A stretch of 64,000 nt of DNA, taken from Myoxocephalus aenaeus. Its lineage: Eukaryota; Chordata; Actinopteri; Perciformes; Cottidae. The notes under the pieces are model-generated. The model was not told the DNA's origin, ran no database searches, and saw only the letters and a program-made list of their open reading frames with translations. Shown in pieces: positions 1 through 14,030 of the stretch (position 1 is its first letter; each line of letters opens with the position of its first letter). Location: the NCBI GenBank assembly GCA_038501785.1, contig JBAMJR010000004.1:2339501-2403500 (forward strand), in the 5' to 3' direction. Position numbers and translations under genes: made by a program.

Positions 1-917
1 AATTCAACCACTTCATTTCCTGTCGTTTACTAACTAAAATGAGCGTTGGCTTCTAGCCTTGGTTGAACAATTTTCACCAGCATCTAATGTAATAATGTAT
101 GACAGATATTTTATGCAATTTCATATTGTGGATTGATCTTGCAAAAATGACTCAACGTCTCAATCTGTGTATCATTACTGGGTTCAGTAGCCATCTGCAT
201 CACTGCCTGCATCACCAGACACCCTCCCTGTGACATGCCCTTATCAGAGTTTAAAGATAAACAAGCTGTGAGGGGACAACTCACAACTGGGGAGCAACGA
301 TAACATCTTGCAGTGAGGAGGGAAAAGAGCCATTTGTGGTCTTCCCTTAATGTCAGTGATTCAACTAAACTGTGCACTAAAGTATAGGACACTTATACAT
401 AAAATGTTTTTGTATTTACTTTAACCTGCATACATTATAGTATGTTAGTGATCCTTATAAATACAACATTTCAATGAAACAAGGAATACTTCATGTTGAT
501 GGTTCACTAAAGTAAGCTGTGTTTATCTATTATCACAATACCTCAAAAATAGACAATATAAAAAATTCTGGTGATAAAAGAAGACATCCTAGAGCTACTC
601 GGGTATCTGTTCATCTTTTAATAAGTAGTTAGACAGTTAACTTAAGTCTGTAATACAAAAATGGAACTTAGCCAAACTTTAATGAGCAGCTGACATCACT
701 TTTATATACTGAGAGAATAATGTTACACTTTAGAGAACCCTCCCTAGACAAATAAAACGCTAAAGGTATTCAAATCTAAAAAAGATATGACACATTAAAT
801 CCCTGGCAAAGTTACTTTTTGACACCCATGGAGCTCAAGCCAGCCAACGCATCCCTTCTGGCTTGACCAAATATGTTAATATTACATTGAAGCTAGATAG
901 ACAAATGGGTGACTCAC

Positions 918-965
918 CGTTCGTAGAAACTGGAATTCGTCATCGGCCTCTCCAGTGTCGGCCAT
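918..965 (-). CDS. ryr2: Ryanodine receptor 2, first coding exon (partial gene)
   Basis: Ryanodine receptors are giant tetrameric calcium-release channels of the sarcoplasmic reticulum; RYR2 is the cardiac and brain form. Only the first coding exon is here: ATG at 965-963, then 16 codons reading MADTGEADDEFQFLRT, then a consensus GT donor (CGAACG|GTGAGT) at 917-916. The known RYR2 start is also a 16-codon exon ending in QFLRT at the same splice point, and MAD plus an acidic stretch fits RYR2 better than RYR1 or RYR3. The neighbour actn2 lies next to RYR2 in other vertebrates, which supports the assignment. The remaining roughly one hundred exons lie beyond the left edge, and bases 1-917 are intron 1. 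The call rests on 16 residues plus synteny. Confidence 0.8.
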
Positions 966-1318
966 TATGAGACTCAAACTGGCCACATTACACACCCTTG
1001 AGGAACATTGTTGGCACTGAGGGCGACAGAAGAGGACTGAGGAACAGGGGCCACAAGGTGTACAGCCGTTGATGTGAGGGAGGAGTCTGCTGTTCGAATC
1101 CGGGACCCCCTGACTCCATGTTTTTTTTACAACTGCTATTTTGGCGGGAGCCTTTTATGTCAAGTGAAGAAAGGATACAGGCTTACAGTGCCTTTGATGG
1201 TTTACCAACCATGTGAGGGTTGTAAATGGACAAAGTGTGGGTTTGGGATGAATACTCAATTTAGGAGTCTACTTTAAAAAAGTGCTTTTAAGTTATTTTC
1301 AAATACACCACAATAAAA

Positions 1319-1349
1319 CAAAAAAAGTCCCTTTGCGGGATTAATAGAG

Positions 1350-1388
<39 letters not shown>

Positions 1389-1389
1389 A
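1319..1389 (+). repeat. LINE 3' tail with (CTAT)n
   Basis: The text 'ccctttgcgggattaatagagtatctatctat' type of ending, here at about 1328-1350 followed by nine or so CTAT units, matches the common 3' end of teleost L2/Rex-type LINEs. Related tails occur near 39900 and 40070. The insertion is on the plus strand and probably 5'-truncated to a very short remnant. Confidence 0.6.
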
Positions 1390-1398
1390 AGATATCTA

Positions 1399-1400
<2 letters not shown>

Positions 1401-1468
<68 letters not shown>
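1401..1468. repeat. (AT)n microsatellite
   Basis: Uninterrupted AT dinucleotide run of about 68 bp directly after the CTAT repeat. It lies about 0.4 kb upstream of the ryr2 first exon. Confidence 0.95.
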
Positions 1469-1470
<2 letters not shown>

Positions 1471-3199
1471 TAATGCATCATAGTGTATTCGTAAATTTAT
1501 ATTTTGTATTGAAAATGTAAATTTTCAAAGTAACTATTGCAATAGTGGTTTCTAAAATGGAGTGGAGTAGAAGTATCCTGCTCTTGCTTCTACAAGTTAG
1601 TTTAGCAGATAGCTAACAGCAGATCCATGAAATAAAAACCCAGAATCTGGAGTCGAGTATAGGGTCTTTAGTGAGAATCTTGATTTTGTAAAACTGTGGA
1701 AAAATAACATGAAATGACCTTACAAACTGACCATATACATATGCATGAATATAAAGCTATAATTTAGCATGAAGCCATCATGCCAGAAAAGTAAGTAACC
1801 TTTAACATGAGACTCGCCTGACCAGTTAGCGTCTAAGCTCATTTTAACATTGATGTTAATGGTTAAATGCTAATCACGATTAGCATCTATTGCTACAACA
1901 CAAAGGTTATAATGAAACAGTAAACACACAGAGAATATATCGTAGAAGATAGTTTTACATGCTACATACATAAATACTTACAGACTTAGATCTTAGGCTA
2001 TAGAGTGAAAAGTAGCTGCAGCACGTCCGCTCAGTAGAATCAGAAACAAAGAAACTAACTATGGTAAGAGAGGAGGGACAAATCTATGAACGAAGATGCA
2101 ATGACATTCTACCACCACTTGGCGTCTCTAATGCAACACATGCAAATGTGGGGCAGAACAAGAAGTATTTAGTATAAAATGGAAATGCTAGTCGCTAGTC
2201 ATTTATTACTTTAAACCTATACCGTAGTCTTCATATATGTTGAGTTGTGTTTGTCAGTAGACATAGACAGAGCTCACGTTTGTGTATGTTTAGCTGACCT
2301 TTACCTTAAACCTTCGGTCTGTGAGGTGGAAGTGTTCCAACTGTCTCAGTTTCCCCCATGTGTTCCCCCTTGTACAAAATGATACAGGTCTTCAGAGGAA
2401 TTATTTTGGAAGTTATTAGGAGATAGTTTATCCGTAATATAAAGTGTTGCCATAGATAGGCCTATTCAAATTCCCTCTCTGGGTATTTTAACTTAATGAC
2501 CCCCCAACATTTCATAACTTTTGCTCGACCAATTCTTTCATCCCCTCTGTATCTCTTTGAAAAACAAACAGATAGATTTCCTTGATTTTTAGATGTTCAT
2601 GGTGCCAGGAAGACTAATAGCATACAATGTTTTATTGTGACCTCCTCACTGTTTTCATAGCTAGCAGACCCTAAGGACACGAGTTCCACTTGTGCACAAA
2701 CTATATCAAAATCTAATGGGCTATGAATGCAATAACATTCACTGATGGCTTCATTATCCCCTGGGGGCCCCCCGACTCATTTTGGTGACATGACCTTTTC
2801 ATTTATGCACCCTCTCACCAAACTACCACTTCCATATACAGTAGAAGATATTGCATAATGTAGTAAGTTGACTGCCCTGAAAGGCAATCCAGACGTCCCA
2901 TTCTATATGTTTAGCGCCAAGATGCAATGTTCTACGAGTAGAAAATTCTTAAATTAAACAGGAGTAAAGGAGGAAAAATGGCAGCTTCACTGTGATTTTA
3001 CTTGGTGAAGTAGAATAATAGTGATATCAGCAACCACTACTGCTGTAAATACAGAGTCCGCAGCATCAGACATGAGTCTCACAATCAGTACGGGTGTGAC
3101 AGCAGCTTCCAGTCTTGAGACTTTGGGCTTTTGTGGATTTTGTTTGCATGTGGCTTTAAATATGTTTTCTAATATTGTGAGAAATTGCAAATAAAAGAC

Positions 3200-4874
3200 A
3201 TAGTACAAGTAAGGATTTATTTAATTTATTTGAATAAATCAACTTTATTTCAATGTAATCCATCCATTGCCTTCAAGTACAACATTTAACTCACTGAAGT
3301 AGTCATCAGAGCCAGCAAACATCTTCCAAGGTGTCAGTATACCGCCTGAGTACCTTTATTCTCCTACCGAAATACGATTCAAAGCTTTCACCAAAAATGA
3401 GAACATCTCTTGGATCTAGCGATCAGTGGTAACTAAGGTAATGTCCTTTTGTTGCAGTGAAAGAGTACTTTTCTTTTAAAGGGGATTGCTGCAATCTAAA
3501 CTGAGATTTTAAATAAATAACGTGCTCCAGTGCCTTCAGTATGTGTGAAGTGGCCAATGATCCTCTTCACAGAAAGTTTCATCATTTTGATAACTTCCAT
3601 AGTATTTTAGCACTCTTTTTACAAACTGCCAAAACGTTTGATTTATCATTCTTTTCATCGAGAGCGTTACATTGTTTTTAGCAGAAAGCAATTTTCATAA
3701 GAAAATAGTGTTATGCACATATTCTGGTTAAAGTATTGCCACTACGGTATATTTAAATACTTAATTTGTGTATGATAGTATGGACGATCAATACAATTCA
3801 TTAATGATCTATACTGGTATAGAACTTGAGTATACTTAAGGAAACATGTCGACAAACAGCTGTATAATATGGACAAATCAGGAATCCATATATGGGAAAA
3901 AATATATAAGGTTTTGAATGTGTAAAAGGAAGACAACTTCAGCACACACATTAAAGGCATACAACACACAGGGGTAAAAATGTAGTTGCTTTTTAAGCCA
4001 AAATGTCAAGCAGGACCTGTGGGCTTCATTTCATCTCCTTATTTGTGCATTTAATTTAGTTAGTTTTTCCAGGCATGTGTAAGCATTAACACATGTGTTG
4101 CTGCCTGACAATATGTTTAATCCTAAAACACAATACTTACTGCACATTACATTTTCGGTGTCTGCCTTTAAACCACTGAGCAATTGTCAACATTTACATT
4201 CATGTTGTTTCCCACTGCTTCCCCTCTGTTGGTTGGTATACTTACACTTTTGGGAACCTGTTTTCAATTTCTTTTAATTAATGCTTGGCAGCAGGTCTAA
4301 AATTGCTTCTTTTGAATTCACTTTAAAGCATCTCAAAACCCCTTATCAGATGATTGTATTCCCCCCCCACCCCCAAAAAAAGAGGCACTGTGAGGAAACA
4401 TGAAAACAATACATGATGACACTACTCGATAAAAACAGACTTTTATGTCTAATTTCTTCAGCTGAAACTAAAGAAACACCACAATGCTTTTGGCTTATTA
4501 CTCAGTGTCTCTTTTGTTGGAGTGAATTTCTCTTCCAAGTTTACCTTCATCACAGAACCCTACTTTCTGCACAAAACACAAGACAACAAGACAACATGGA
4601 CAACGCATTGCTTCTCTCATTATAATTTAAACTTGGCAAGTTCTATTTGTTTCGGGACATTTCTCATTCAAGGGGACAGAAGAAGAGTACCAAGACATTT
4701 GACGATGGTCTAATGTCTAAAAACTAGACAACAAAATAAAATCTAGTAGGGTCACAAACATTGAACTAAACATATTGGATACAACTTTTGTATCGATTCC
4801 TTAAATTCATCAAGAGATGGAGGGTAGGGGGAGGTTAGGTACACGGTCAGTAGATGAAGGATGTTTCTAGTCGG
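3200..4874 (-). other. actn2: Probable actn2 3' untranslated region
   Basis: No coding potential is seen downstream of the actn2 stop. Minus-strand AATAAA motifs cluster at about 3217-3250, so a 3' UTR of roughly 1.6 kb is plausible. The true cleavage site cannot be fixed from sequence alone. Confidence 0.35.
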
Positions 4875-7800
4875 TTAAAGGTCGCTCTCTCCATAGAGGG
4901 CAGTGGAGAAGGCGGTGTAGTCCAGTGCCCCCGGTGGTGCTCCATGGCCAGAGTAAGGCGGCATCCTCATAATGCAATACTCCGCTTGCTCCGGGGGAAG
5001 TTCTCTCCTCAGCTCCTCCACTAGTATGTAGGGCTGTGGCGAGAAAAATGTGCGTCAGATGCGTTTCCACAAACATTCATGCCAATACCGTCCCCTTTTC
5101 CATTTTGAGCTCATGAACAAAATTGTAGATCATAAATCAACTTGCCATTGCAAATAAAGACAGGAAAATAATAGATTAGTGCCGTCAAAGAATATCTGCC
5201 CGCACGTCAGTAAGCCACGCTAACACACACGTACCTTGTCAGTTGCGAGGATCCGGAAGGATGCCACAACCTGCTCGGCCGTGTCAGTGTCCCCAGTCTC
5301 TCTAGTCATAAAATCAATAAAAGACTGGAAAGAGACGTTTCCAGTAGCATTGGGGTCCACCAGGGTCATTATACGGGCAAACTCCACCTCCCCCTGAGAA
5401 AGACATGGATTGAGAATGAGCAGTTTGTACAGTACATGCGTAACATAATGATAGCAAAGCCCCATCCACATGTGAAACATACCAAGTCATAACCCATAGA
5501 GATGAGGCAGGCTCTGAAGTCATCAGTCTCCATTGCTCCATTCTTCTTCTACAGTCAGAAGCACATTGTCAGGTTCATAATACATAAGGAGATTACAGGA
5601 CCAAATGCTTCTTATACAGTACAACATGCTTTCAATATAGCATAAAAATGACAGCAATATTTTAAGACTACATCCAAAATAACGTTTTCCAAATAGACAC
5701 CGACAAGCAGATGTTTGCACTGTGATAAATTAAATGGGAAGACATTCAACTTTAAGAACCTAATATTTTGTGATAAGACATTAAAGATGCTGAAAATGTC
5801 ATAACGGCTGATGCCCGAGAGCTTAAAAACTTCGGAAAGTAGTAATTGTAAAAATATATATATATATATATACAGTATATATACACACATATACACACAT
5901 ACACACACTCATAAGTGACTCATAAGTTTCTTATCCGGGACATCAGCGCACACTGATATGTTTTAAAGTTTGTATTTGGCAGATGTATTATCCTTGCCGT
6001 TACTCCGGCATGGTGAGTCAGAACGCTGACTTCCTACCGTACCGAAGTAGCTTGAATGAAAGCTACAGGGCAATCTCTAAATACAGGGCTACCACCCCAC
6101 CAGCTCTGCTTCTGAATCTCTGCCTGCGTCAGATCAGTCACTGAAATTGGCCCAAAAAAAGACTCCAGTGATGTGAAACTGTAAGTGAGCTGTACCCTGT
6201 CAAAGTGGTTGAAAGAGGATCTGAACTCGTTCATCTGCTGCTGGCTGATGCCTTTGGCATCCCGGGTCAGGATCTGGGTTTCTATCTCGTTGATGGTGCG
6301 GGCGATGGTCGTGAGGAGCAGCTCCCACCCGACGCGAATATGCTGTCATTGTGGCGACAAGAGCAGGCACGTTAACACAGAAGACACACCTTGAGGAGTC
6401 TGATGAATATGTTAAAAAAAAAAAATCTAAATGTATGTTGTTTTTTGGTGTACAAAAAAAAAGACAAATTGCTCTTTAAGGTCCATACTTGTAGTTTAGG
6501 TTTATACTAGAAATATAAAATTAAATGTTTACAGTTATATTTACAGTTTCAGAATTAATGCAGCGCTACAATGAGTTATCTTGTGGTTGAATAGACTGTC
6601 CATGCATGCAGGGATCATGTCCACGTATGGTCTTGTGACACAGTTTGCCGTTGCCCTGTACCTCCATAGTGTAGTTGGTGTGTTTGTTATCGAACACCAG
6701 GGACTCTTGGATTAGCTGGTGGTCTCCCTCCAACGTGTCGATGTTGTTCTTGTAAGCAACAATGATGTGCTCGCATTGCTTCAGCTGTGTCATCTGGTCC
6801 TCCAGGGCGCCTCCTATCGCCAGGGAGCAGCGCCCAATTTCCTGCAACCCACCAAACAAGGTCAACTTCCATTTTTGGACCAATTCTTATCATGCAATGA
6901 GCCTAAAACTCTAATAGTTTGCTCACTGATACAACAGGAAGTAATCTTCCTGTTGCTAAGACTAATCTATTTTATGTGCATTACCATACCACCATTATAC
7001 AATGCATTTGAATATAATCATCCTCCATTTTATGTCTCTTTGATTAGATGAAGCCGACTGTCAAATGTCTTATGAAGCCTGTATGTCTGACCTCCATTCT
7101 GGTGTGTATCCAGGGTCCAATGAGATTAGCCTGGGCAGCAAACTGTCGTCTCAGCCTTTCATGGGCATGCTGACTTGCCATCTCCTCCTGGAGGGCACCA
7201 TCCCTTTGGGGAACCAGCTTCTTCACCTAGAACACACACAAAGGGTTGAATTGTAAGGAGCTGGATCCCACTGAAAAGAGTAATTTACATTAAACTGAAT
7301 TATACAAGTATTATGCTTTGGGTTCATTCTGGCTGCCGAGTCCTTCAACTCAGCGATAAAACATGATAGCAGCACTCTTGGCTGTCTGTCCATATAAAGC
7401 GTTAATTATGAAAAAGAAACACTATCTGAATAACGACTTTAGTCCTCGCTATTTGAGTCGTTAAGTGAGTTCTAAAGCCGTCGCTACCTTTTCCCATTTG
7501 TTCAGAAGCTCTTCGGTTGTGAGGGTGCTGTATGGGTTGATAATGATGGCCTTGATCCCATAGCTCTGGGAAATCTTCAGCACCTCATTGTGAATTCCCA
7601 AGATGGCCTGTCTCTCCGCATCCGCCTCAGGAAGAGTGGCTTTGAACTGCTCATGAGCTGCGATTAGACTCTGGAATGGTTAAAAAGGGAAGTCCTGGAA
7701 TTTTATTAAAATTTCAATTTTGTCAAAAGTGATACATTCATCTAGTTTCCGTTTTGGGTATGACAGGTATCCCAACATTAAACACTCAAACATCAATCAC

Positions 7801-10800
7801 AGGAAAATTGTGTGCAGGTTAATCGTAACTAGACTTTAACATTAGCTATATTATATTGTGAAATGACAGTAGAATTGCAGTAAGTGTGTGAGTCTACAGT
7901 GCTATTGAAGTGCGTACCTGGACCTCTTCAACTGTATGCACAATGAACATGTCCTGCAGATCCTCCATGGCGCCTTCCATCCAGTTGTTGAAAGGGGCCG
8001 ACCTCTTGGCAAACTCCAAGAACAGCTGATCAATAGTCTCCAGCAGCTTATCAGTCCGCTGAGAGGATTACAAGATATCACATCACATTTGTACATCATG
8101 AAAAACCCAAAATATCCAGCCAATAGCGCAGCATTATACTCTGCCCTGAACTAAGGAGGAGCCATCATCTTCATATCTCACATACAAATCCCATACAAAC
8201 ATCCCCTCACCTGTTTTGATGGCTAATCCGAGGGTGCATAACATTAGGGTGGCCTCGTTAACCCCGACCCTGGCTTGGTTATCCTGACAGAACCTCTCCC
8301 CTCAGCAGACGGCGGGGAGCCGGACAGAAAACAGACCTCTGTCCCTGTCATTCAGACTTAATCCTTGGCCCTTTCCCAGGGCCCTCACACATTTGCAGGT
8401 CTGAAATGGCCAGCATGGATCAGAGGAAGTGGCTAGCAGGCTCTCAGCCAATCACCTCCTGGACAGGACGCTTACATCCATTTCTCCTTTATCCCCTACA
8501 CGCTATCTGGGTCAGGGACTTTAGAGGGGATCCAGTTCTCCATCAATCATTTATGTCCTCACTGTTAAGATGTCATTGACGGACACTAAATATGCTTACA
8601 CTGACATTTTGATTAAGCTAGTTGTGTATGCAACTTCATTCTTCATATGTTGGGGTCTGTGTGGAACATTAGCACACTCTTGTGGAGACTCCAACTTATC
8701 CATACTTCAAGTTTTAGGAACTCAGTCTCAATTGGAAATAACCATGTGAGAGAACCTGTAAAAGTGGATATGAACGCCTTTCATCCGTTATCAGTCACTA
8801 TTAAGTCGCCCTCACCTCCAATGACTCTCTCCTCTTCTGAGTCAGGGTTCCCAGCTTGTCCCACAAGTCACAGATGCTCTGGCAGCGCTGGTTTACAGCA
8901 GCCACGTCGTGGTAGTCAAGCTCACTGGGAAAAAGAAAGCACAGACAACTAGTTTCAGTTGTGGAAAAGAACTTTACATCATTATTGTTCCCCAGGCATT
9001 CAAGAGACGAGCAAAAAATCTACTTTAAAGCTTAGAGGGTACTACATAAAGCAAAGTCAGACTTGGCAACAAAATAAATGTGCAGCTCGACAAAGTGTGT
9101 GTAGTATTCTCAGGAGATAAAGTAAAAAGTATGTTTGACTGAGGTTACCTCGAGGTACCACAAAATTGGTTTCCCCTGACTAACAGCGTCAAGTTTGGAC
9201 CCTGGGACAGACATCCAGTATTTTTGGATTTGTTTCCATAGCCTTTGACTGGAGATATTTCAGCAATTAGCCTACAGTCTGGTTAATAAACGCCCACCTC
9301 TGATTTAAAGTAGTTCATTGATATATAAAAAAATATATATATATGAAAAACACAAGTCAGTTATTTAGCCTTTTATTCAAAATCCACACAAGCAAACTTG
9401 CACACACACATCTGAGTGAAGGGCAGCGACTACGAGAGTTGCCTTTGACCTGATCCGCTTCAGGTTGTTTTAACGTCTTACAGGGATACTTAAGCTTTGG
9501 CTAGTCCTGGGTCTGCCATGTCTGAGTGGGGAAGTGGTATCTCTCATAATGGGTTCGTCTAAGTGGCCTCTGCCGGTCTCATAGTCCAACAGAAAGTGAT
9601 TTTACGTGTCAGTAGGAATCTGACTAGCCAAGTACAGGTAGCACTGGCACCATTCAACTTGTGTCCACTCTTGTGGATCTGGATGCGCGGCGAACAACGT
9701 GGAAGCAATAGACACCTCAACTCCCTGCGGCGCCGAGGCACAGGGAGGTGGTGGCATGAAACCTTGTTCTTCCGTTTCCCACTCTTGATCTCCATGCTCA
9801 AGGACCGGTGTTTGCCGACTCAACTCCCCAGCCTGCAAGTCGGCAAATGGAAAAGGTGGAGGGAGAGGAGGAGCAGGAAGGTTTAGCTCTTCAGTTTCTC
9901 TGTCTGCATTGCCGGGCTCCACGTTCGCTTCATAGTGGTTAGGCTCGCTTGCTTGAAGGAAAGGGCCGACGTACAGCGCGGGCTGAGAGTTTCTGGATGC
10001 GGTGGTAGACTCTTCCATAGATTCCCAAACAGTAGGAGCATTCCATAAATCCTCACTGGACATGTCCGGAGCTAGGATGTTAGACAGACTGCCTTCAGAA
10101 TGATCACGCTGGCTGAAGCCTAAGGGAGAAACATTTGTGTGGCAAAAAATGTGTGAGCCACGGTGTGAGAATATTTAAATCATATGTTTGTGAACATCCA
10201 AGTACATGTAGAGTCTATTTAATGATTTACCTTTTTTAGCAGGAAAGCAAAGGACATTCCAGGTGCACAGTGCAATAAGGAGCAACTGACTGTAAAGGAA
10301 AACAGCACGGTCAAAAACAGTCAAATAAGCATGCCATGAATAGGATATGAACAAGAAAAAATAGTAATTTAACGGTCACATACCTTGGAAGAACCCAAGT
10401 AGATATTGCTGTTGTCAGCTGAAATGACATCTTCTGGTCCCAGAGCACCGATTAAATATGAAACAGGAAGTACTCTGTGACCAATCCCAGACTGAAAAGG
10501 TAATGATGGATGAATGTTCCTCATTGACTGCTGATTGACAACGTCAGCATGACCGTGAACTACACCCTTCACCCTTCTCCTGAGATAGAGTGACTTGGAG
10601 AAGAGGGTTTAAGTCATTTTCATGAATACTTTTTTTTCAAAGTGGTTCAAAATCCTCTCACATGCAAATCACATTCAAATGACAGAAAATCCATGTTGTT
10701 TAAAATTGTTCCTGCACTGCCATTCCCTTTTTTTCTTCTTCTACTGTCTCAAATATGAACAGAAAATAGATATTTTGGGACCACTGACGGACAGCATTTC

Positions 10801-13800
10801 TTTGTGAGTGCAGTGTTGTGCTTATGTATGTCGATGCTTGTCATTCAATAATATATCCAAACAGGTGCCGTTGCAGGTCTAGAGGGTCTAAAGCCATACA
10901 TGCTATTTATGATATATGATACAAAGTCATATTTACAAGAAAAAAAAAGAAAACAAGTAGCCAATTTTGCTATCAACTAAATGTCTTCTGTATGGAGTGC
11001 ATACTTTAGTTCCTGTGCAATGGCGGCAATCTGCTCCACTCTGTCCTGGTGGGCTGCCAAGTCACTCTCAAAGGCCTCGTGTTTTCGAAGCAGTGCTCTG
11101 ATTTCGGTCAGGGTGGCTGTTTCATAGTCCTTCTGGGAGAGGATCAGTTCTTTACCTGAATATCACACATGTGCAAAGAGAGAGGGATGAGATTAGGGAG
11201 GGGAAGAACAAGATGATAAATAGGTTAGGTCTAAACACAGGCCTTATTTGGTCATGACCTGTTGCTGTCCACTACAGGCTGATTGCATTGGACAGAATCT
11301 AAAACCTTAAGTCAAATCTCATTAAGAACCAGTCTAAATAAACCCAGAGGTTAGTGGAAGCACTTAAACACTGAAAAGGAGCCGGAGGAGCAGGACTACA
11401 GATTCCAGGGAGCTACTGTAACACGCACACATACATGTAGACCTATAGACATACTGTAGCAGTGAGATGTAGATAGAAAAGCAAGCATGCAGACAGTCAA
11501 AGTCACAAAAGTACAACTACAACTGACCGCTGGCCCAGTTCTCATGGTTGGTGGCTTTTTGGCGAAACTTTTCAGCCAGGTGGTCGAGCCTCTCCAACCT
11601 ACGAATCTCTGTCAGGAGCCACTCCTCGAAGCCTTTCTCTGCCAGGTCCAGGCCCTGCCATGCACTAGCTATGTCCTGTCCACACAATGAAAATCACAAA
11701 ATCACAGTCTAAACTCACCCAAGATATTGATTGTGAAAAGTATAAGAACTGTAGATGAATATAATTTCATATCATATCAAAAACTTGAATTCTAATCACT
11801 TACAGACACCATCTTCCCCTCAGAGGGCATGAAGGCGGGGCGATTGCTGATGCGCAACTTGGTCTGCAGGGTGTTGAAGTTCATTTCCAGCTGGCACTTC
11901 TCCTGCACTTTCGGGGGCTTGTGCTGGCGTCGGTAGTCCCTGAAGTCCTCCAGCTTCCGCTGCATCTCCGCCATGGTCTTCTCCGGAGTCCGGTTCTCTA
12001 GCCAGGGAGTGGTGCGGCGGATCCACTCCAGCAGCTGGGAACCACATGGACGACATGGGAATAAGTGGAGAGAGGCAAGAGAGCTCCATGTTAAGAGAGC
12101 AGTGTTTCAGGAAGACTGTGATGAATTATTGATTCTTTTCAGCAGATGGGTCTCAGCTTGTCACATCAATGGGATACATAAGAGGGGGGACAGAAATGTT
12201 CTTAACATGAACTCAAATCTGCACTTTTACTTTGAACTAGATTCAAGACTAACTTGAGTGTAATATCCTGCATATATCATGACCCACAAAGTTTCCAAAG
12301 TTACATTTTCTTTTGAAAAAGATTTCATTGCAAAATGTGTCATCATCATTCAAGACGATTTTCATAAAATTACTAATTTAGCTTTACCTCACTGGCCAGT
12401 CTCTCGTATTCCTCCATCAGTTTCTCATTCTCCTGGTTCACGCCGAGCACCTTACAGATCCTGTTGGCAGCCGTCTCCGCCTGAGAGCACAGGGCACCAG
12501 AATTTTGTAATTACATCAGCAGAGAAACAGGGGGCCATGCTCCCACTGATCCTTTCCATTTCCCTAATAACATTATGCTCATTAAGGATTTGTTGATCAA
12601 AATGAAATGTCAGAAACAAAATTGGCAATAGATTTGTGCACCTGTTCTCAAAATGCATGTGGATCGGGTTAGCTAACTCATCTAAAAATAGATATTAGGA
12701 ATGTTATAGGTGAGACCACTATACCTGCTCAGCTCCAGCAAAAGCATGGTAAAAACAGGACATATAGGTCATGATTGCTCTCTCATCAGGCTTGGGGGTG
12801 TTGATGATATCTATGGCATCGAGATGGAGAAAACATTTTAAAAACTGAAACAATGCAAACCAAAAACAGACCTCCAACAGACAAAATATCTTCAGACACA
12901 TACAGTGACGTTCATATCGCAAACACATATTTCAAAGTACAGTATATGAGAAAGCTAACCTTTTTACTCTGGACTCTACTCCATAAAACATTACCTTCTG
13001 CGTCCAGCATTTTGGGAATGTCCAGGTGTTTCTCGGCTATGTCAAAAGCCAGGTTCAGGTTCCCCATAGGATCATCCTAAATAAAGAAGCACAATTCTAC
13101 ATCACTGAACAGCAACACTGGCTTTGAAATTCCCCCATGCTGACCTCCATGATATGATGGACACATCATTCTCCCCGATTACCTCCTGTACATGCACATT
13201 CATTTAAGAGCATTCGTTTTAGTGTTATAGTGTTCACATGAGCTGGATGTCTATTAGGAACTAAACGTGATCAGTCCCACGAAACCAGTCTCGAAGGGGA
13301 AAATGATTTGTTATAATCTTCTCAAAACCATGGCATGCGCATGTTACACTTTTATCTGTCGGCGACTACAGATTACATCAAATCATTATGACAATTCTTG
13401 ATTATCTTCCATTCAAGCAATAGATCTTTTAGTTTGTATCATGTCAAAGAAAGGTCTTTGAGATGAGGGAAGATAACAGAAGCAAGCAAAACTTTGCATT
13501 TATGAACCCATAACTAGCAAATGTTTGTAATCTTTACTTCATCATTTACTCACAGGTTACTAAAGAAAACATTGCATCCCTACAATATACAACATATTTT
13601 TTTCTTGAAATGTACACACAAGTGAGTGACAGGAGAAACCAAGTGTTTGTTGCACAGAGTGACAGTGGTGCATTAAATTAAGCCAACAGCTGACGGTGAA
13701 CCCTCCCCTGCTAATGGGGCAGTCAGTGAGAGTGCAGAGGGGTAAAGGGATCATGCTATCATGCTGCTGCTATTGTCCCTATCTCTGTACCGCTGTTTCA

Positions 13801-13941
13801 TAAAGGTAGCAGGGTGTCACACTGCATGACAGGGCCAGCTGCTCACGGATCCAGTGCAGGACACATAGATGGGTGTACAGGGTGGTAAATTGATGATGGG
13901 ATGGTGGGGAAGGATGAATGACGAGAAGGCTACCCCAATGC

Positions 13942-14030
<89 letters not shown>

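Larger units (their letters stand above)
966..3200. other. ryr2 upstream region / intergenic
   Basis: This stretch lies between the ryr2 first exon and the probable 3' end of actn2. It should contain the ryr2 5' untranslated region and promoter on the minus strand. I see no coding exon. A LINE-like tail followed by (CTAT)n and (AT)n occupies 1319-1468. The rest is AT-rich, with no recognised feature. Confidence 0.5.

Noticed and set aside
1085..1110. tRNA-like B box (GTTCGAATCC)
   Set aside because: No A box, acceptor stem or cloverleaf could be found around it; also considered as SINE head, without support.
9602..10430. Nested gene as an SCPP (mineralisation) protein
   Set aside because: Pro/Glu-rich secreted composition fits loosely, but SCPP introns are phase 0 and these are phase 2 and 1.
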